Source: Porticoccaceae bacterium (lineage in GTDB: Bacteria > Pseudomonadota > Gammaproteobacteria > Pseudomonadales > Porticoccaceae). From it: a stretch of 44,575 nucleotides of DNA. Position numbers and translations under genes: made by a program. The notes beneath the pieces were generated by a model, which was not told where the DNA came from, ran no database searches, and was given only the letters and a program-made list of their open reading frames with translations. This document shows positions 21,963-30,716 of the stretch, in pieces (positions within the stretch are counted from its first letter, which is position 1; each line of letters starts with the position of its first letter). The stretch lies in assembly GCA_021773435.1 (NCBI GenBank), contig JAJFKC010000046.1, forward strand, positions 1 to 44,575, in the 5' to 3' direction.

Positions 21963-24344
21963 ATGACGTATAAAATCAAGACGTCTCCTGTCGATACATT
22001 TGGAAGCAAAACGCCTCGGTCTCATAGAGGAGAGCAAAGTTTGCCTGCCCCGCTATCTAGTATTGCGGTTTCCTGTGCCGATAATTTGCAAACCTTGCTT
22101 CGATCCATGTTCGCTAAAGTCGATGATACGTTTTTTGAGTTGGCTGAAAAGGCGCGAGCAAATACCGAGCAAACAATGTATTTCGAGGCGCTAAGGGAAA
22201 TTCGGGTAAAACGATCGGGGATTGAAAATAAATTTAGCCAGGATATTGTTAACGCTTTTGAGCAGTTGAACAATAATCGAAGAATAGATCGAAAGGCTAG
22301 CAATGAAAATCAAGGCGGAGAATTTGAGCCTCTATCGTTAGACAAACTTACGGTCGTCCAAAACGATGAGCTGGAGTTGTCATTAGCATTTTCAACCATG
22401 ATCTCCCGTGCCGAAGATCGATTGGGCAATAAACTTGCGCAACTAAATACGCGACTAAATACCCTGTTAGGCGTCAATTATATTGATGACTGTAATAGCC
22501 CCTTTAGTCCAAGCATTGCTTGCAAAATTATGTCGGAGGCGAGCGAAAACCTTGATATCGATATTAAGGGTCGGCTAGTTTTTTTGAAACTCTTTGAGGT
22601 CGGCGTGTTACATGGTCTCGACACCATTTGTGATAATGCCAACGAGGCATTAATCATGGCGGGCGTACTGCCTGATTACGATGGCTATGTTCGCGAGCGT
22701 AATCGCCACAATAGGTCTGCCCCCGTTTCCAGTGCTGGACTAGACTCACAGTTAGCGCGTCCAGATACGCCAGGAATTAGCGGTGAACATATTGAATCAC
22801 TGTCGATATTGCAACAATTACTGGGTCAGCCCCAGTTGAATGTCGACTCGGTTGCGCAACCACCGAACCCGGGTTTATTGTCGCTCCTTAGCGGCGTAAG
22901 GAATGTGCTCAATATTAATAAGGCCCCGGTGTCGGGAGCTATTCAATCAGGGAATAGTGTCGATATCCTACCCATATTAAAAAGCCTAAGTGATAAACCT
23001 GAGCAGTTTAACCAGGCGGTCAGAGATACGGATCGGGAGGTGATAGACCTAGTTGCAATGCTATTTGATTTCATCCTGGACGACCGAAATTTGGCTGAAC
23101 CAATGAAAGTTCTGGTTAGCAGGTTGCAAATCCCAATGGTCAGACTTGGATTGCTCGATCGTGCATTATTCAGCAAACGCTCTCATCCAGCTCGAAAGCT
23201 ACTCAACGAAATTGCCAGCGCCGCGCTTGGTTGGAATGATGTGAAGGAGCCAGAAAAAGATCCGCTATATTGCAAAATTCAGGATATTACTGAAATAATT
23301 AATGATGAATTTGATGAAGATACAGCCTTATTTGAGGGTTTGCTTGAAGAGTTTATCGGATTTATTGATATTAATAACCGCAAGTCCCAACTCATAGAGA
23401 AACGCACCAAAGAAGAGGAGGAAGGTAAAGAGAAGGTTGATGAAGCCAGGTCGATGGTTCAAAAAATCATTAATGGATATCTGATAAAGCGAGAGTTGCC
23501 GGACGTAACCATTGCCTTATTAAGGGATTATTGGAGCAAAGTGTTGTTCCTGGATTACGTTAAGAACGGCCCGGACAGTGAGTCATGGAATACGGCTGTA
23601 GAGATGGTAAAAAAACTTATCTGGTCTGCTGAGCCGAAATCGGACAACAAAAAATGTATCTTGATGTACCAGACTTTACCAGGCCTTTATCAGGAGTTAT
23701 GCGAGGGTTTATCAAGTATCAATAGTGACCCAATAGGGACGACGGTCATACTTCGGCAACTTGACTTATTGTATTTTGGTAAGGAACTCGATGAGCCTCG
23801 GGACGCTAGCGTAGCGGCCGCCGCGGCCGCCGCCATTACCAATATAGTAAATGATGTGCCAAATGTGAAGATGGACACTGCTCGCAAAATCTCAGCATCT
23901 CAGCAGGAGAATAATGGCCAGTTGGATAGTTCGGGTATACCTGTGTTACGAAGTGTTGTGACTGCAGATACCCTTAATTATCGGGTGGATGAAGCCAACA
24001 AAAAGCAGGAGTTTAACGAGGAAGACATTGATGAATCGGTATTAACAAGGGCCGATAATATTGAGGTAGGAGCCTGGGTTCGCTTTACTGAGCAGAATGA
24101 TCAGAATGTCCTCTGTAAACTAGCATTAAAAATGAAAACCAAGACCAAACATATTTTTGTAGATCGCCGTGGCCTGAAAGTCGCTGAAAAATCGAGGTTA
24201 GGGCTAGCTTACAGTTTGCAGTGTGGTGAATGTGAAATCCTGGAAGAGGACAAGATATTTGATAGAGCATTAGAGTCCGTAATTTCTAATTTACGAGACC
24301 GAGAAGAAAATTTAACCTCCAACCCGGTAGGCGATCCAGCGTAA
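21963..24344 (+). CDS. DUF1631 domain-containing protein
   Basis: The 793-residue, mostly helical, acidic protein has the DUF1631 hallmarks. The N-terminal segment reads FFELAEKARANTEQTMYFEA (about 56-75). The C-terminal module has EVGAWVRF (about 700-707), followed by HIFVDRRGLKVAEKSR and IFDRALESVISNL. The C-terminal module resembles a PilZ-like beta-barrel, but the c-di-GMP-binding RxxxR and D/NxSxxG residues are not evident. The function is unknown. A run of eight alanines (codons at 23814-23838) interrupts the linker before the C-terminal module. The gene is monocistronic with long flanking gaps and no clear Shine-Dalgarno. Confidence 0.82.
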   Translation: MTYKIKTSPVDTFGSKTPRSHRGEQSLPAPLSSIAVSCADNLQTLLRSMFAKVDDTFFELAEKARANTEQTMYFEALREIRVKRSGIENKFSQDIVNAFEQLNNNRRIDRKASNENQGGEFEPLSLDKLTVVQNDELELSLAFSTMISRAEDRLGNKLAQLNTRLNTLLGVNYIDDCNSPFSPSIACKIMSEASENLDIDIKGRLVFLKLFEVGVLHGLDTICDNANEALIMAGVLPDYDGYVRERNRHNRSAPVSSAGLDSQLARPDTPGISGEHIESLSILQQLLGQPQLNVDSVAQPPNPGLLSLLSGVRNVLNINKAPVSGAIQSGNSVDILPILKSLSDKPEQFNQAVRDTDREVIDLVAMLFDFILDDRNLAEPMKVLVSRLQIPMVRLGLLDRALFSKRSHPARKLLNEIASAALGWNDVKEPEKDPLYCKIQDITEIINDEFDEDTALFEGLLEEFIGFIDINNRKSQLIEKRTKEEEEGKEKVDEARSMVQKIINGYLIKRELPDVTIALLRDYWSKVLFLDYVKNGPDSESWNTAVEMVKKLIWSAEPKSDNKKCILMYQTLPGLYQELCEGLSSINSDPIGTTVILRQLDLLYFGKELDEPRDASVAAAAAAAITNIVNDVPNVKMDTARKISASQQENNGQLDSSGIPVLRSVVTADTLNYRVDEANKKQEFNEEDIDESVLTRADNIEVGAWVRFTEQNDQNVLCKLALKMKTKTKHIFVDRRGLKVAEKSRLGLAYSLQCGECEILEEDKIFDRALESVISNLRDREENLTSNPVGDPA

Positions 24345-24367
24345 CTGCCGCTGACTCGATAGCTTTA

Positions 24368-24430
24368 GCTAAAAAAATAGAGGTACTAAAAATAGAGACT
24401 CTAAAAATAGAGACTCTAAAAATAGAGGCA
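24368..24430. repeat. Tandem array of 15-bp repeats
   Basis: The unit CTAAAAATAGAGACT is exact at 24386-24400 and 24401-24415. Near copies flank it at 24368-24385 and 24416-24430 (CTAAAAATAGAGGCA). There is no spacer of CRISPR type. Confidence 0.9.
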
Positions 24431-24501
24431 CTTCGTTAATCTGTAGTGCGGATGAATAACGTTTAACTGAATCCTGACGGTTAGTACCTGAAGGAGCTAA
24501 A

Positions 24502-24531
24502 ATGATTAGACAGTTTGTATTCGCTCCATAA
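24502..24531 (+). other. Nine-codon ORF behind a strong Shine-Dalgarno
   Basis: ATG at 24502 opens the peptide MIRQFVFAP. AAGGAG lies at 24491-24496, a very good ribosome-binding site. It could be a leader peptide or a remnant of a lost gene. No attenuator hairpin is seen downstream, and it is 360 bp from the next gene. Confidence 0.25.
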
Positions 24532-24889
24532 GTTGTATCTCTAAAAGGGTGAACGTGGAAGATGTTTGCCCGGGCTCGTTCAGATCCTCTTCTGTTCTGG
24601 TGTTTTCGGCTGTTGCCTGTGCAATTTTCCCAGTCTCTTTTTTTTCATGACCTCGCCACCCTTTTCCTTTAAGCGGAACGGTAATCCGCGCAACAAATTA
24701 TTATATTGTTCCGGGCTTAGATTTTATATTCCATTTTATATGGTTGTTGATTGTACGGTTGGCTTGCGCTGCACCAGGCAGCTCCGCTGTCTGATCGACA
24801 TGTGCTGTGCCGTCACTTTGGTTGAGCTTGTGATTGCGGCGGCCAATATTTAGACTCGCCGATTCCATAATGAAGACCAGGTATTACTT

Positions 24890-26020
24890 ATGCCCAAGCT
24901 TTTATCCCTTGCAGGTATCCGGGTCGTTGAAATAGGCCAGAACGTCGCCGCACCCTTTGGGGCGATGATTCTGGCTGATCTCGGTGCCTCGGTTGTCAAA
25001 GTCGAATCTCTGAGTGGTGATGATGCCCGGCATTACGGTGCCAAAGTTGGCGATCATTCATCCATTGTCTTCGAGGCTTTTAACCGTAATAAAGAGGCGA
25101 TAAGTCTGGATTTATCTCAGGTAAAAGAAAGGCAATGGCTGCGGGATTTTATTGTTGAAAATGCTGATGTCTGTATTCAAAGCCTGCGTCCCGGTAAGGC
25201 GGTCGAGATGGGGCTAGGCTCGGATGAACTATTGGCGCTGTCGCCTGAGCTGATTTATTGCAATCTTGGCGCGTATGGCAGTGAAGGACCACTCAGCGAG
25301 CTGCCTGGTTACGACCCGATGATACAGGCCTTTAGCGGCATTATGAGCGTCACCGGTGAAGAGGATAGAGCGCCTTCCCGAGTAGGGGTACCGTTCGTGG
25401 ATTTGGGTACGGGTATGTGGCTGGCTATCGGCGTGTTGGCTGCCATCAATCAGCGTCACCAGACTGGTGAAGGCGGGGTGGTGGATGTGTCGCTATTTGA
25501 AACGGCTTTGGCCTGGATGACGATGCAATTTGGTATCAATGCGGCAACTGGGGTGGTGCCAAAGCGTGCGGGGTCGGGGATTCGTGGTGTTGCACCTAAT
25601 AAAGCCTTTGACACAGCAGATGGTCAAATTATGATTACTGCGCTCAACAATAAATTATTTTTTTCCCTTGCTGAGGTTCTTGGGCATCCAGAATGGAAGG
25701 ATGACCCGGAACTGATGGATGCGCGCATTCGAGGTAAAAATCGGACCAGGGTTAATGACATGGTTCAGCAAGCCCTGCTCACTCGCAGCCGAGATGATTG
25801 GGTCAAATTATTACGCCCGGCCGGTGTGCCCTGTTCGCCGATTCAGGATACTGCCGAGGTGTTAGCCCACCCACAAACTAAAGCAATGGGCATGATTGAT
25901 ACCAGCGAAGCGCTTCCGGTGGTGCTTTCGGCAATCCGTATTAATGGCGAGCGAGCGGGGGTGCACTGTAAGGCACCGACCCATGGACAACATAACCAAA
26001 AATATTTGGATGAAGACTGA
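24890..26020 (+). CDS. CaiB/BaiF family III CoA-transferase
   Basis: The 376-residue protein has the family III CoA-transferase fold, with RVVEIGQNVAAPFGAMILADLGA at the N-terminus, RNKEAISLDL near 66-75 and the catalytic aspartate most likely Asp171 in VPFVDLGTG. These enzymes move CoA between organic acids; racemases of the same fold also exist. The acid substrate cannot be inferred. Acyl-CoA enzymes elsewhere in the window fit a catabolic role. A short palindrome overlaps the stop but lacks a T run. Confidence 0.87.
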   Translation: MPKLLSLAGIRVVEIGQNVAAPFGAMILADLGASVVKVESLSGDDARHYGAKVGDHSSIVFEAFNRNKEAISLDLSQVKERQWLRDFIVENADVCIQSLRPGKAVEMGLGSDELLALSPELIYCNLGAYGSEGPLSELPGYDPMIQAFSGIMSVTGEEDRAPSRVGVPFVDLGTGMWLAIGVLAAINQRHQTGEGGVVDVSLFETALAWMTMQFGINAATGVVPKRAGSGIRGVAPNKAFDTADGQIMITALNNKLFFSLAEVLGHPEWKDDPELMDARIRGKNRTRVNDMVQQALLTRSRDDWVKLLRPAGVPCSPIQDTAEVLAHPQTKAMGMIDTSEALPVVLSAIRINGERAGVHCKAPTHGQHNQKYLDED

Positions 26021-26213
26021 ACGCTAATAGCGTTTCGGAAGACTTTATCCTGGATAAAACAGAACACAGGTAAAAATAAGTGACGCCGTTGGGGCGGAGA
26101 TTCGGGTGTTTTTTTGCGTGTCAATCCGGTTCCAGTTTCCGCTTGCTTACTTGTTGAAATATGGCGTCTTGGCTACTATGTGAGCCCTGTCTGATATATA
26201 GCCTGGTACGACT

Positions 26214-27461
26214 ATGTCCCTATTTGATTTTGTCGAAGGCCGTGAAGGCTATTACGGTGAATACGGCGGTACTTTTTTGCCGGAAATCCTCACCGCGACC
26301 ATTGAGGAGTTACGGCTGTGCTTTCGCAGCAGCAAAGAAGACCCAGCCTTTTGGGCCGAATTTGCCGAGCTGATGCACACCTATTCCGGCCGACCGACGC
26401 CGGTCTCGTATCTTGAAAACTTATCAAATAAGCTGGGCGGCGCGCGCATCTTTGTCAAACGCGAAGACCTCAACCACACCGGCTCCCACAAGATCAACAA
26501 CGTTATGGGTCAGGGTTTAATCTGTAAACGTCTTGGCAAAAAACGAGTTATTGCAGAGACTGGCGCAGGGCAACACGGCTTTGCCACAGCGACCATGGCC
26601 GCAAGATTTGGCTTTGACTGCAAAATTTATATGGGTGAAGTCGATATCGCCCGGCAACGGCCAAATGTCTTCTGGATGGAAAACCTTGGCGCTGAGGTGG
26701 TGTCTGTTACGGATGGTCAACGCACCTTAAAAGATGCCATCAATGAATGCCTGCGTGACTGGGTCACTAACATGGGTGACACTCATTACGTATTGGGTAC
26801 AGCTTGTGGGCCTCATCCCTTTCCGGAAATGGTCAGTTTTTTCCAGTCCATTATCGGCAAAGAAGCCCGCGAGCAGATTCTTAAGGAAGCCGGAAAACTC
26901 CCCGACCGTGTTTTTGCCTGTGTTGGCGGTGGCTCTAATGCCATCGGTATTTTTCAGGGCTTTATAGATGACAACGTCGAACTGGTCGGTGTTGAAGCGG
27001 GAGGCTACGGTGCCGGTTCTGGACTGCACGCATCTCGTCTCGCCTACGAAGATGCTTCGGTGGGCGTGGCTCAGGGTTTTAAAACATACTTCCTACAAAA
27101 TGATGACGGCAATATGCTGGAGACTCATTCCATTGCTGCCGGGCTGGACTACATTGGTATCAATCCTATTCTCACCGATCTTTGGGAAAAGCAACGGGTT
27201 CGTTTTGAAGCCGCAACCGACGAAATGGTTCGCGACACGCTCAAGCTGGTGATGCGGACCGAGGGTTTGATTCCGGCGCTGGAAAGCACCCATGCCTTCG
27301 CTCAGGCAGTACTTGAAGCGCCGAAGATGTCGAAGCACGAGGTGATTCTTGTCAATCAGTCTGGACGTGGCGATAAAGATATTTTTACTGTCGCTGATGC
27401 GATCGAAGATGATCACTGGAAGCAGTTTATAAAAGACAAGGCAGTAGAATATGGCGCCTGA
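26214..27461 (+). CDS. trpB: Tryptophan synthase beta chain, divergent
   Basis: The 415-residue PLP enzyme joins indole and serine to form tryptophan. The PLP lysine is Lys93 (HTGSHKINN), the catalytic glutamate is Glu115 (ETGAGQHG), the phosphate cradle is GGGSNAIG, and the serine near PLP N1 is in NQSGRGDKD. It differs from common TrpB at several conserved places (DIARQRPNVFWMENLGAE, NQSGRG), so it belongs to a divergent branch. No trpF precedes it. No strong Shine-Dalgarno is present. It overlaps trpA by 11 nt. Confidence 0.92.
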   Translation: MSLFDFVEGREGYYGEYGGTFLPEILTATIEELRLCFRSSKEDPAFWAEFAELMHTYSGRPTPVSYLENLSNKLGGARIFVKREDLNHTGSHKINNVMGQGLICKRLGKKRVIAETGAGQHGFATATMAARFGFDCKIYMGEVDIARQRPNVFWMENLGAEVVSVTDGQRTLKDAINECLRDWVTNMGDTHYVLGTACGPHPFPEMVSFFQSIIGKEAREQILKEAGKLPDRVFACVGGGSNAIGIFQGFIDDNVELVGVEAGGYGAGSGLHASRLAYEDASVGVAQGFKTYFLQNDDGNMLETHSIAAGLDYIGINPILTDLWEKQRVRFEAATDEMVRDTLKLVMRTEGLIPALESTHAFAQAVLEAPKMSKHEVILVNQSGRGDKDIFTVADAIEDDHWKQFIKDKAVEYGA

Positions 27462-28230
27462 GCAAGTGTCTTTAGAGAAGTACCTGCGCGACCGTTTGCG
27501 GCACAAGGACTTGCTGCTGATGACTCATGTGGTGTGTGGTTATCCGTCGTTTGAGGCTAACTGGCGAGAGCTGGAAATCATGGCGGAGTTCGATGTTGAC
27601 CTGGTCGAGCTGCAATTTCCTTTTTCAGAACCTTCAGCCGATGGGCCATTATTTGTCAAAGCTAATCAGGAGGCGATCAGCAATGGTGTCAGTCCGGCGG
27701 ATTGCTTTGGCTTTATGCGCAAAGTCAGCGAGCACTTTCCGTTTAAAGTGCTGATGATGGGTTATTACAACACCGCTTTTAAAATGGGTGCAGAAACTTT
27801 TGTTAAAAGGCTTGCTGAGGCCGGGGGCTGCGGTTATATCCTGCCCGATTTGCCGGTTGAGGAAGCTGGTGAATTGCACGAATTATCCAGACCGAAAGAT
27901 CTTGCGTCGATTGTCCTTATGACGCCAACCAACACCGAGGCCCGTCTAAAAATTCTGGGTGAAGCTGCAGAAGGCTTTGTTTATGCCGTGGCACGCAAAG
28001 GTGTGACTGGTGGTAAAACCGAGATGGGTGATGACCTGGACGCATTTGTTAGTCGTTGCCGCGCCCACACACGGTTGCCCATTGGTGTAGGTTTCGGGGT
28101 CAGCCAAAAATCTGACCTGGATTTTCTGCGCGGTAAAGCAGACATCGCAATTATCGGCACCGCGGCATTGAAAGCCTGGGAGGAAGGCGGGGGAGATAAC
28201 CTGAGGAGTTTATTAGGCTCTCTTGTCTAG
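27451..28230 (+). CDS. trpA: Tryptophan synthase alpha chain, divergent
   Basis: The 259-residue TIM-barrel subunit cleaves indole-3-glycerol phosphate to indole. The catalytic residues correspond to Glu53 and Asp64 in VELQFPFSEPSADGP, where common TrpA reads ELGxPFSDPxADGP. The first strand reads MTHVVCGYP instead of the usual xxYxTAGDP, and the loop reads ARKGVTGGKTEMG. The active-site acids are kept, so it is probably functional. The ATG lies inside the last codons of trpB, which suggests translational coupling and equal production of the two subunits. Confidence 0.92.
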   Translation: MAPEQVSLEKYLRDRLRHKDLLLMTHVVCGYPSFEANWRELEIMAEFDVDLVELQFPFSEPSADGPLFVKANQEAISNGVSPADCFGFMRKVSEHFPFKVLMMGYYNTAFKMGAETFVKRLAEAGGCGYILPDLPVEEAGELHELSRPKDLASIVLMTPTNTEARLKILGEAAEGFVYAVARKGVTGGKTEMGDDLDAFVSRCRAHTRLPIGVGFGVSQKSDLDFLRGKADIAIIGTAALKAWEEGGGDNLRSLLGSLV

Positions 28231-28420
28231 AACCGCTTTTTAAATAATTTCTCAGATGTATCGAACGGCATGCACAAAATCCACTAGCCAATTACCGGCT
28301 CTGGCGGCATATCTGACAGACCTCGCTCAGTTACCCATTAAAGTGTAGAGACGTGTCAACGAAAACCCTGCTTTGACGTTTTGCTCTATAGGTGATTGCA
28401 TAATCGCTACAGGAGTCGCT

Positions 28421-28813
28421 ATGAAAACATTTGGTTTGGTATTAATGGGCACTTTGGTATTTATCGGTATTATGACGTTGCCGGGCTGTGCCCATCCCGG
28501 GCGTCACCAGGGTGGCAATATCATTGTTGATACAAAAAACACTGATATGGAAGCCTACTATCAAGATTTGCATGAATGCCGAAATTACGCGTCCCAGGTG
28601 AACGTCGGTGAAAAAGTCGCTACTAAGGCGGCAACCGGTGCGGTAGTTGGCGGTGCTATTGGCGCTATTATTGGTGATAGTGGCTCTGCCGGGCGCGGTG
28701 CCGGAGTCGGAGGTGTGCTGGGCGCGGTCAAAGGGGTAGGGCAGGGCCATCGTGAGAAACAACAAGTCGTAAGAAACTGTCTCCGCGGGCGCGGTTATCA
28801 CGTATTGAATTAG
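28421..28813 (+). CDS. Lipoprotein with glycine-zipper domain
   Basis: The 130-residue product has a lipoprotein signal with lipobox LPGC (modified Cys23), so it is probably anchored in the outer membrane. A glycine-zipper stretch follows (AATGAVVGGAIGAIIG, about 69-84, and GAGVGGVLGAVKGV, about 92-105), of the kind that forms a membrane-inserting hairpin. Paired cysteines lie in HECRNYA and VVRNCLRGRGY. Such proteins often affect envelope integrity; the role here is unknown. The ATG at 28421 with AGGAG is chosen over an in-frame ATG at 28373 because it gives a proper signal peptide. Confidence 0.88.
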   Translation: MKTFGLVLMGTLVFIGIMTLPGCAHPGRHQGGNIIVDTKNTDMEAYYQDLHECRNYASQVNVGEKVATKAATGAVVGGAIGAIIGDSGSAGRGAGVGGVLGAVKGVGQGHREKQQVVRNCLRGRGYHVLN

Positions 28814-28822
28814 ATAACGGCC

Positions 28823-28887
28823 ATCTCGTGAACAATTGATCTCGTATGCAAGTAGTCTCGTAATCGGTTGATCTCGTAAACATCTAG
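28823..28887. repeat. Four imperfect repeats of about 16 bp
   Basis: Units begin (A)TCTCGT at 28823, 28839, 28856 and 28871: ATCTCGTGAACAATTG, ATCTCGTATGCAAGTAG, TCTCGTAATCGGTTG, ATCTCGTAAACATCTAG. The spacing is 15-17 bp. The array follows the stop of the glycine-zipper gene. Confidence 0.75.
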
Positions 28888-29047
28888 GCCAACAGTCGAT
28901 CGAATAGCTAGTTTGTCGATGCCGCCGTTTAGCATCCATATGTTTATCCTCGACCTTTGCCCTTTTGCTTAAGGGCTCCCACCTCACGGGTGAGACTTTT
29001 CCCCCTGCCATGCTAGACTGCCTGCTCTTTTTTTTGAGCATTTAGCC

Positions 29048-29668
29048 ATGTCCAATAAGTTCGACACAGTAGAAAAACAAGTCAGTTATGGCATTGGTCG
29101 CCAAATGGGCGATCAACTTAAACAGAGTCCTTTTAAAGATATTCAGCTCGACGAATTTATGGCCGGTATTACCGATGCCGTTGAAGGCAAGCCCGCCCAG
29201 GTGGAAAACAGCGTGGTAAAAGCAGCCTTTGAAGAGGTCAATAAGCGCATCGAGGCGAGCAAGGCCGGTGATAAAGAAAAATTTGCCGTCGACGGTGAAA
29301 AATTTCTGGCCGAAAATGCCCAGCGTGAAGAGATCACCGTCACCGAATCTGGCCTACAGTACGAGGTGTTAACCACAGGCTCGGGCGCCACCCCGAGCGC
29401 CAGTTCCAAAGTTAGCACCCATTACGAAGGTAAGCTTATCGATGGCAAGGTATTTGATAGTTCTTACCAGCGTGGTCAGCCAGCCGACTTTCCGGTAAAC
29501 GGCGTTATCGCAGGTTGGACCGAAGCCCTGCAAATGATGGAAGAAGGTTCAAAGTGGCGTTTATATGTGCCCTATCACCTGGCTTACGGTGAAAAAGGCG
29601 CGGGCGGTTTGATCGGCCCTTATGCCACTCTGATTTTCGACGTTGAACTGATATCAGTACTCAGTTAA
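29048..29668 (+). CDS. fklB: FKBP-type peptidyl-prolyl isomerase FklB
   Basis: The 206-residue length and both domains match E. coli FklB. The N-terminal dimerisation domain begins KFDTVEKQVSYGIGRQMG. The C-terminal FKBP domain (about 100-206) has GKLIDGKVFDSSYQRGQP, FPVNGVIAGWTEAL and YHLAYGEKGAGG. It catalyses cis-trans isomerisation of prolyl bonds. There is no signal peptide, so it acts in the cytoplasm, unlike FkpA. It appears monocistronic, and the region just before the ATG has no good Shine-Dalgarno. Confidence 0.93.
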   Translation: MSNKFDTVEKQVSYGIGRQMGDQLKQSPFKDIQLDEFMAGITDAVEGKPAQVENSVVKAAFEEVNKRIEASKAGDKEKFAVDGEKFLAENAQREEITVTESGLQYEVLTTGSGATPSASSKVSTHYEGKLIDGKVFDSSYQRGQPADFPVNGVIAGWTEALQMMEEGSKWRLYVPYHLAYGEKGAGGLIGPYATLIFDVELISVLS

Positions 29669-29751
29669 AGCCGATGGGTGCACGGATAACAGAGCGCACA
29701 GACTCAAATAATTAGACGTAAAAAGCAGCGACGACAGCTGGGGGAGAGATG

Positions 29752-30558
29752 ATGGCTGAGGAACAAAAGGTGCTCCTGCACGAACGCCGAGGCCACATTG
29801 GCCTCATCACTTTTAATCGTCCCAAACAGCGCAATGCACTGTCGCCGCAACTGCTACGGGATCTCTGCGACGTGCTGGCTGACTGGGCCGAAAGCGGCGA
29901 CGTTAGCGTGGTGGTTTTCACTGGCGCTGGCGATAAGGCCTTCTCGGCGGGTTACGATATCAGCGCCATTGAAACCGTTGGCCCCGGCCACAAAGAAACC
30001 CGGCCCAGTGGCGCTACCGGCACACCCTTTGAGCAGGCGCTCGATGCCGTCAAGAACTTCCCCTATCCCACCATCGCCATGATCAACGGTCACTGCTTTG
30101 GTGGCGCTCTACATCTGGCCTTGGTTTGTGATCTGCGTGTAGCAGCGGATCATGTGTCTATCGGTATGCCGCCGGCCAAGCTCGGCGTGGTTTATGGCCC
30201 GGAAGGCATCCTGCAGTTTGTTCAGGTGCTGGGCACCGCCAAAGCGCGAGAATTGCTGTTCACTGGCCGACCTTTTAAGGGTGATGAAATCACCGATATG
30301 GGTCTGGTTAGACGGCTAGTGCCATCCGCACAGTTAAACGACACCGTGATGACCATGGCGGAAGAAATCTCCAACAATGCGCCACTGGCCTTAAAAGGCA
30401 TTAAGCGCATTATGAATATGGTTGAAGAGCCCTTATTCGGCGACGCGGTGAAAGCAGAGGCCAAAGCCCTGGTCACCGAGTCCTTTCGCAGCGCGGATTT
30501 GAAAGAAGGGCAGGCGGCATTTCTGGAAAAAAGAAAACCGATCTTTTTAGGGAAGTAG
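29752..30558 (+). CDS. Crotonase-family protein lacking both hydratase glutamates
   Basis: The 268-residue protein has the crotonase fold, with oxyanion-hole segments FSAGYDI and GHCFGGALHLA. Where enoyl-CoA hydratases carry their two catalytic glutamates it has His (GGALHLALVCD) and Pro (IGMPPAKLGVVYG). The second segment and the ending AFLEKRKPIFLGK resemble E. coli methylmalonyl-CoA decarboxylase (ScpB: FSAGHDI, MTPVNLGVPY, AFLEKRKPNF). A decarboxylase, isomerase or hydrolase is therefore more likely than a hydratase. The second of two adjacent ATGs suits the GGGGGAG site best. Confidence 0.8.
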   Translation: MAEEQKVLLHERRGHIGLITFNRPKQRNALSPQLLRDLCDVLADWAESGDVSVVVFTGAGDKAFSAGYDISAIETVGPGHKETRPSGATGTPFEQALDAVKNFPYPTIAMINGHCFGGALHLALVCDLRVAADHVSIGMPPAKLGVVYGPEGILQFVQVLGTAKARELLFTGRPFKGDEITDMGLVRRLVPSAQLNDTVMTMAEEISNNAPLALKGIKRIMNMVEEPLFGDAVKAEAKALVTESFRSADLKEGQAAFLEKRKPIFLGK

Positions 30559-30563
30559 GAACT

Positions 30564-30695
30564 GGCAAATAGAATCGGGTAAATAGGGGCAGGTAAATAA
30601 GGCCGGATAAATAGGGATGGGTTGAACTTCAGGTAAATAGTGAACGGGGCAAATAATTATCCGACCACAAATAACCGTAAGAAAATAGCAGCTAT
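30564..30695. repeat. Degenerate array built on (G)GTAAATAG
   Basis: Seven diverged units share a core like GGTAAATAG or GGCAAATAG, for example GGCAAATAGAATC, GGGTAAATAGGGGCA, GGTAAATAAGGCC, GGATAAATAGGGATG. Spacing is about 13-16 bp early in the array and looser later. It fills the gap between the crotonase and SnoaL-like genes. Confidence 0.7.
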
Positions 30696-30716
30696 AAAAA
30701 TAACAGGGGAAATCCT

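Larger units (their letters stand above)
24345..24889. other. Intergenic region with repeats and a tiny ORF
   Basis: This 545-bp gap holds the 15-bp tandem repeat at 24368-24430 and a nine-codon ORF (24502-24531) behind a strong AAGGAG. A longer ORF at 24566-24853 starts with GTG, is Cys/Phe-rich, resembles nothing and is not called. No terminator hairpin is seen after the DUF1631 gene. Confidence 0.6.

Noticed and set aside
24368-24430. Tandem repeats here and at 10366, 28823 and 30564 considered as CRISPR or iteron-type origin.
   Set aside because: There are no unique spacers, no cas genes, and no rep gene or A/T-rich unwinding region. The units differ from place to place.
24566-24853. 95-residue GTG-started ORF before the CoA-transferase.
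   Set aside because: It has no ribosome-binding site, abnormal Cys/Phe/Leu composition and no family resemblance.
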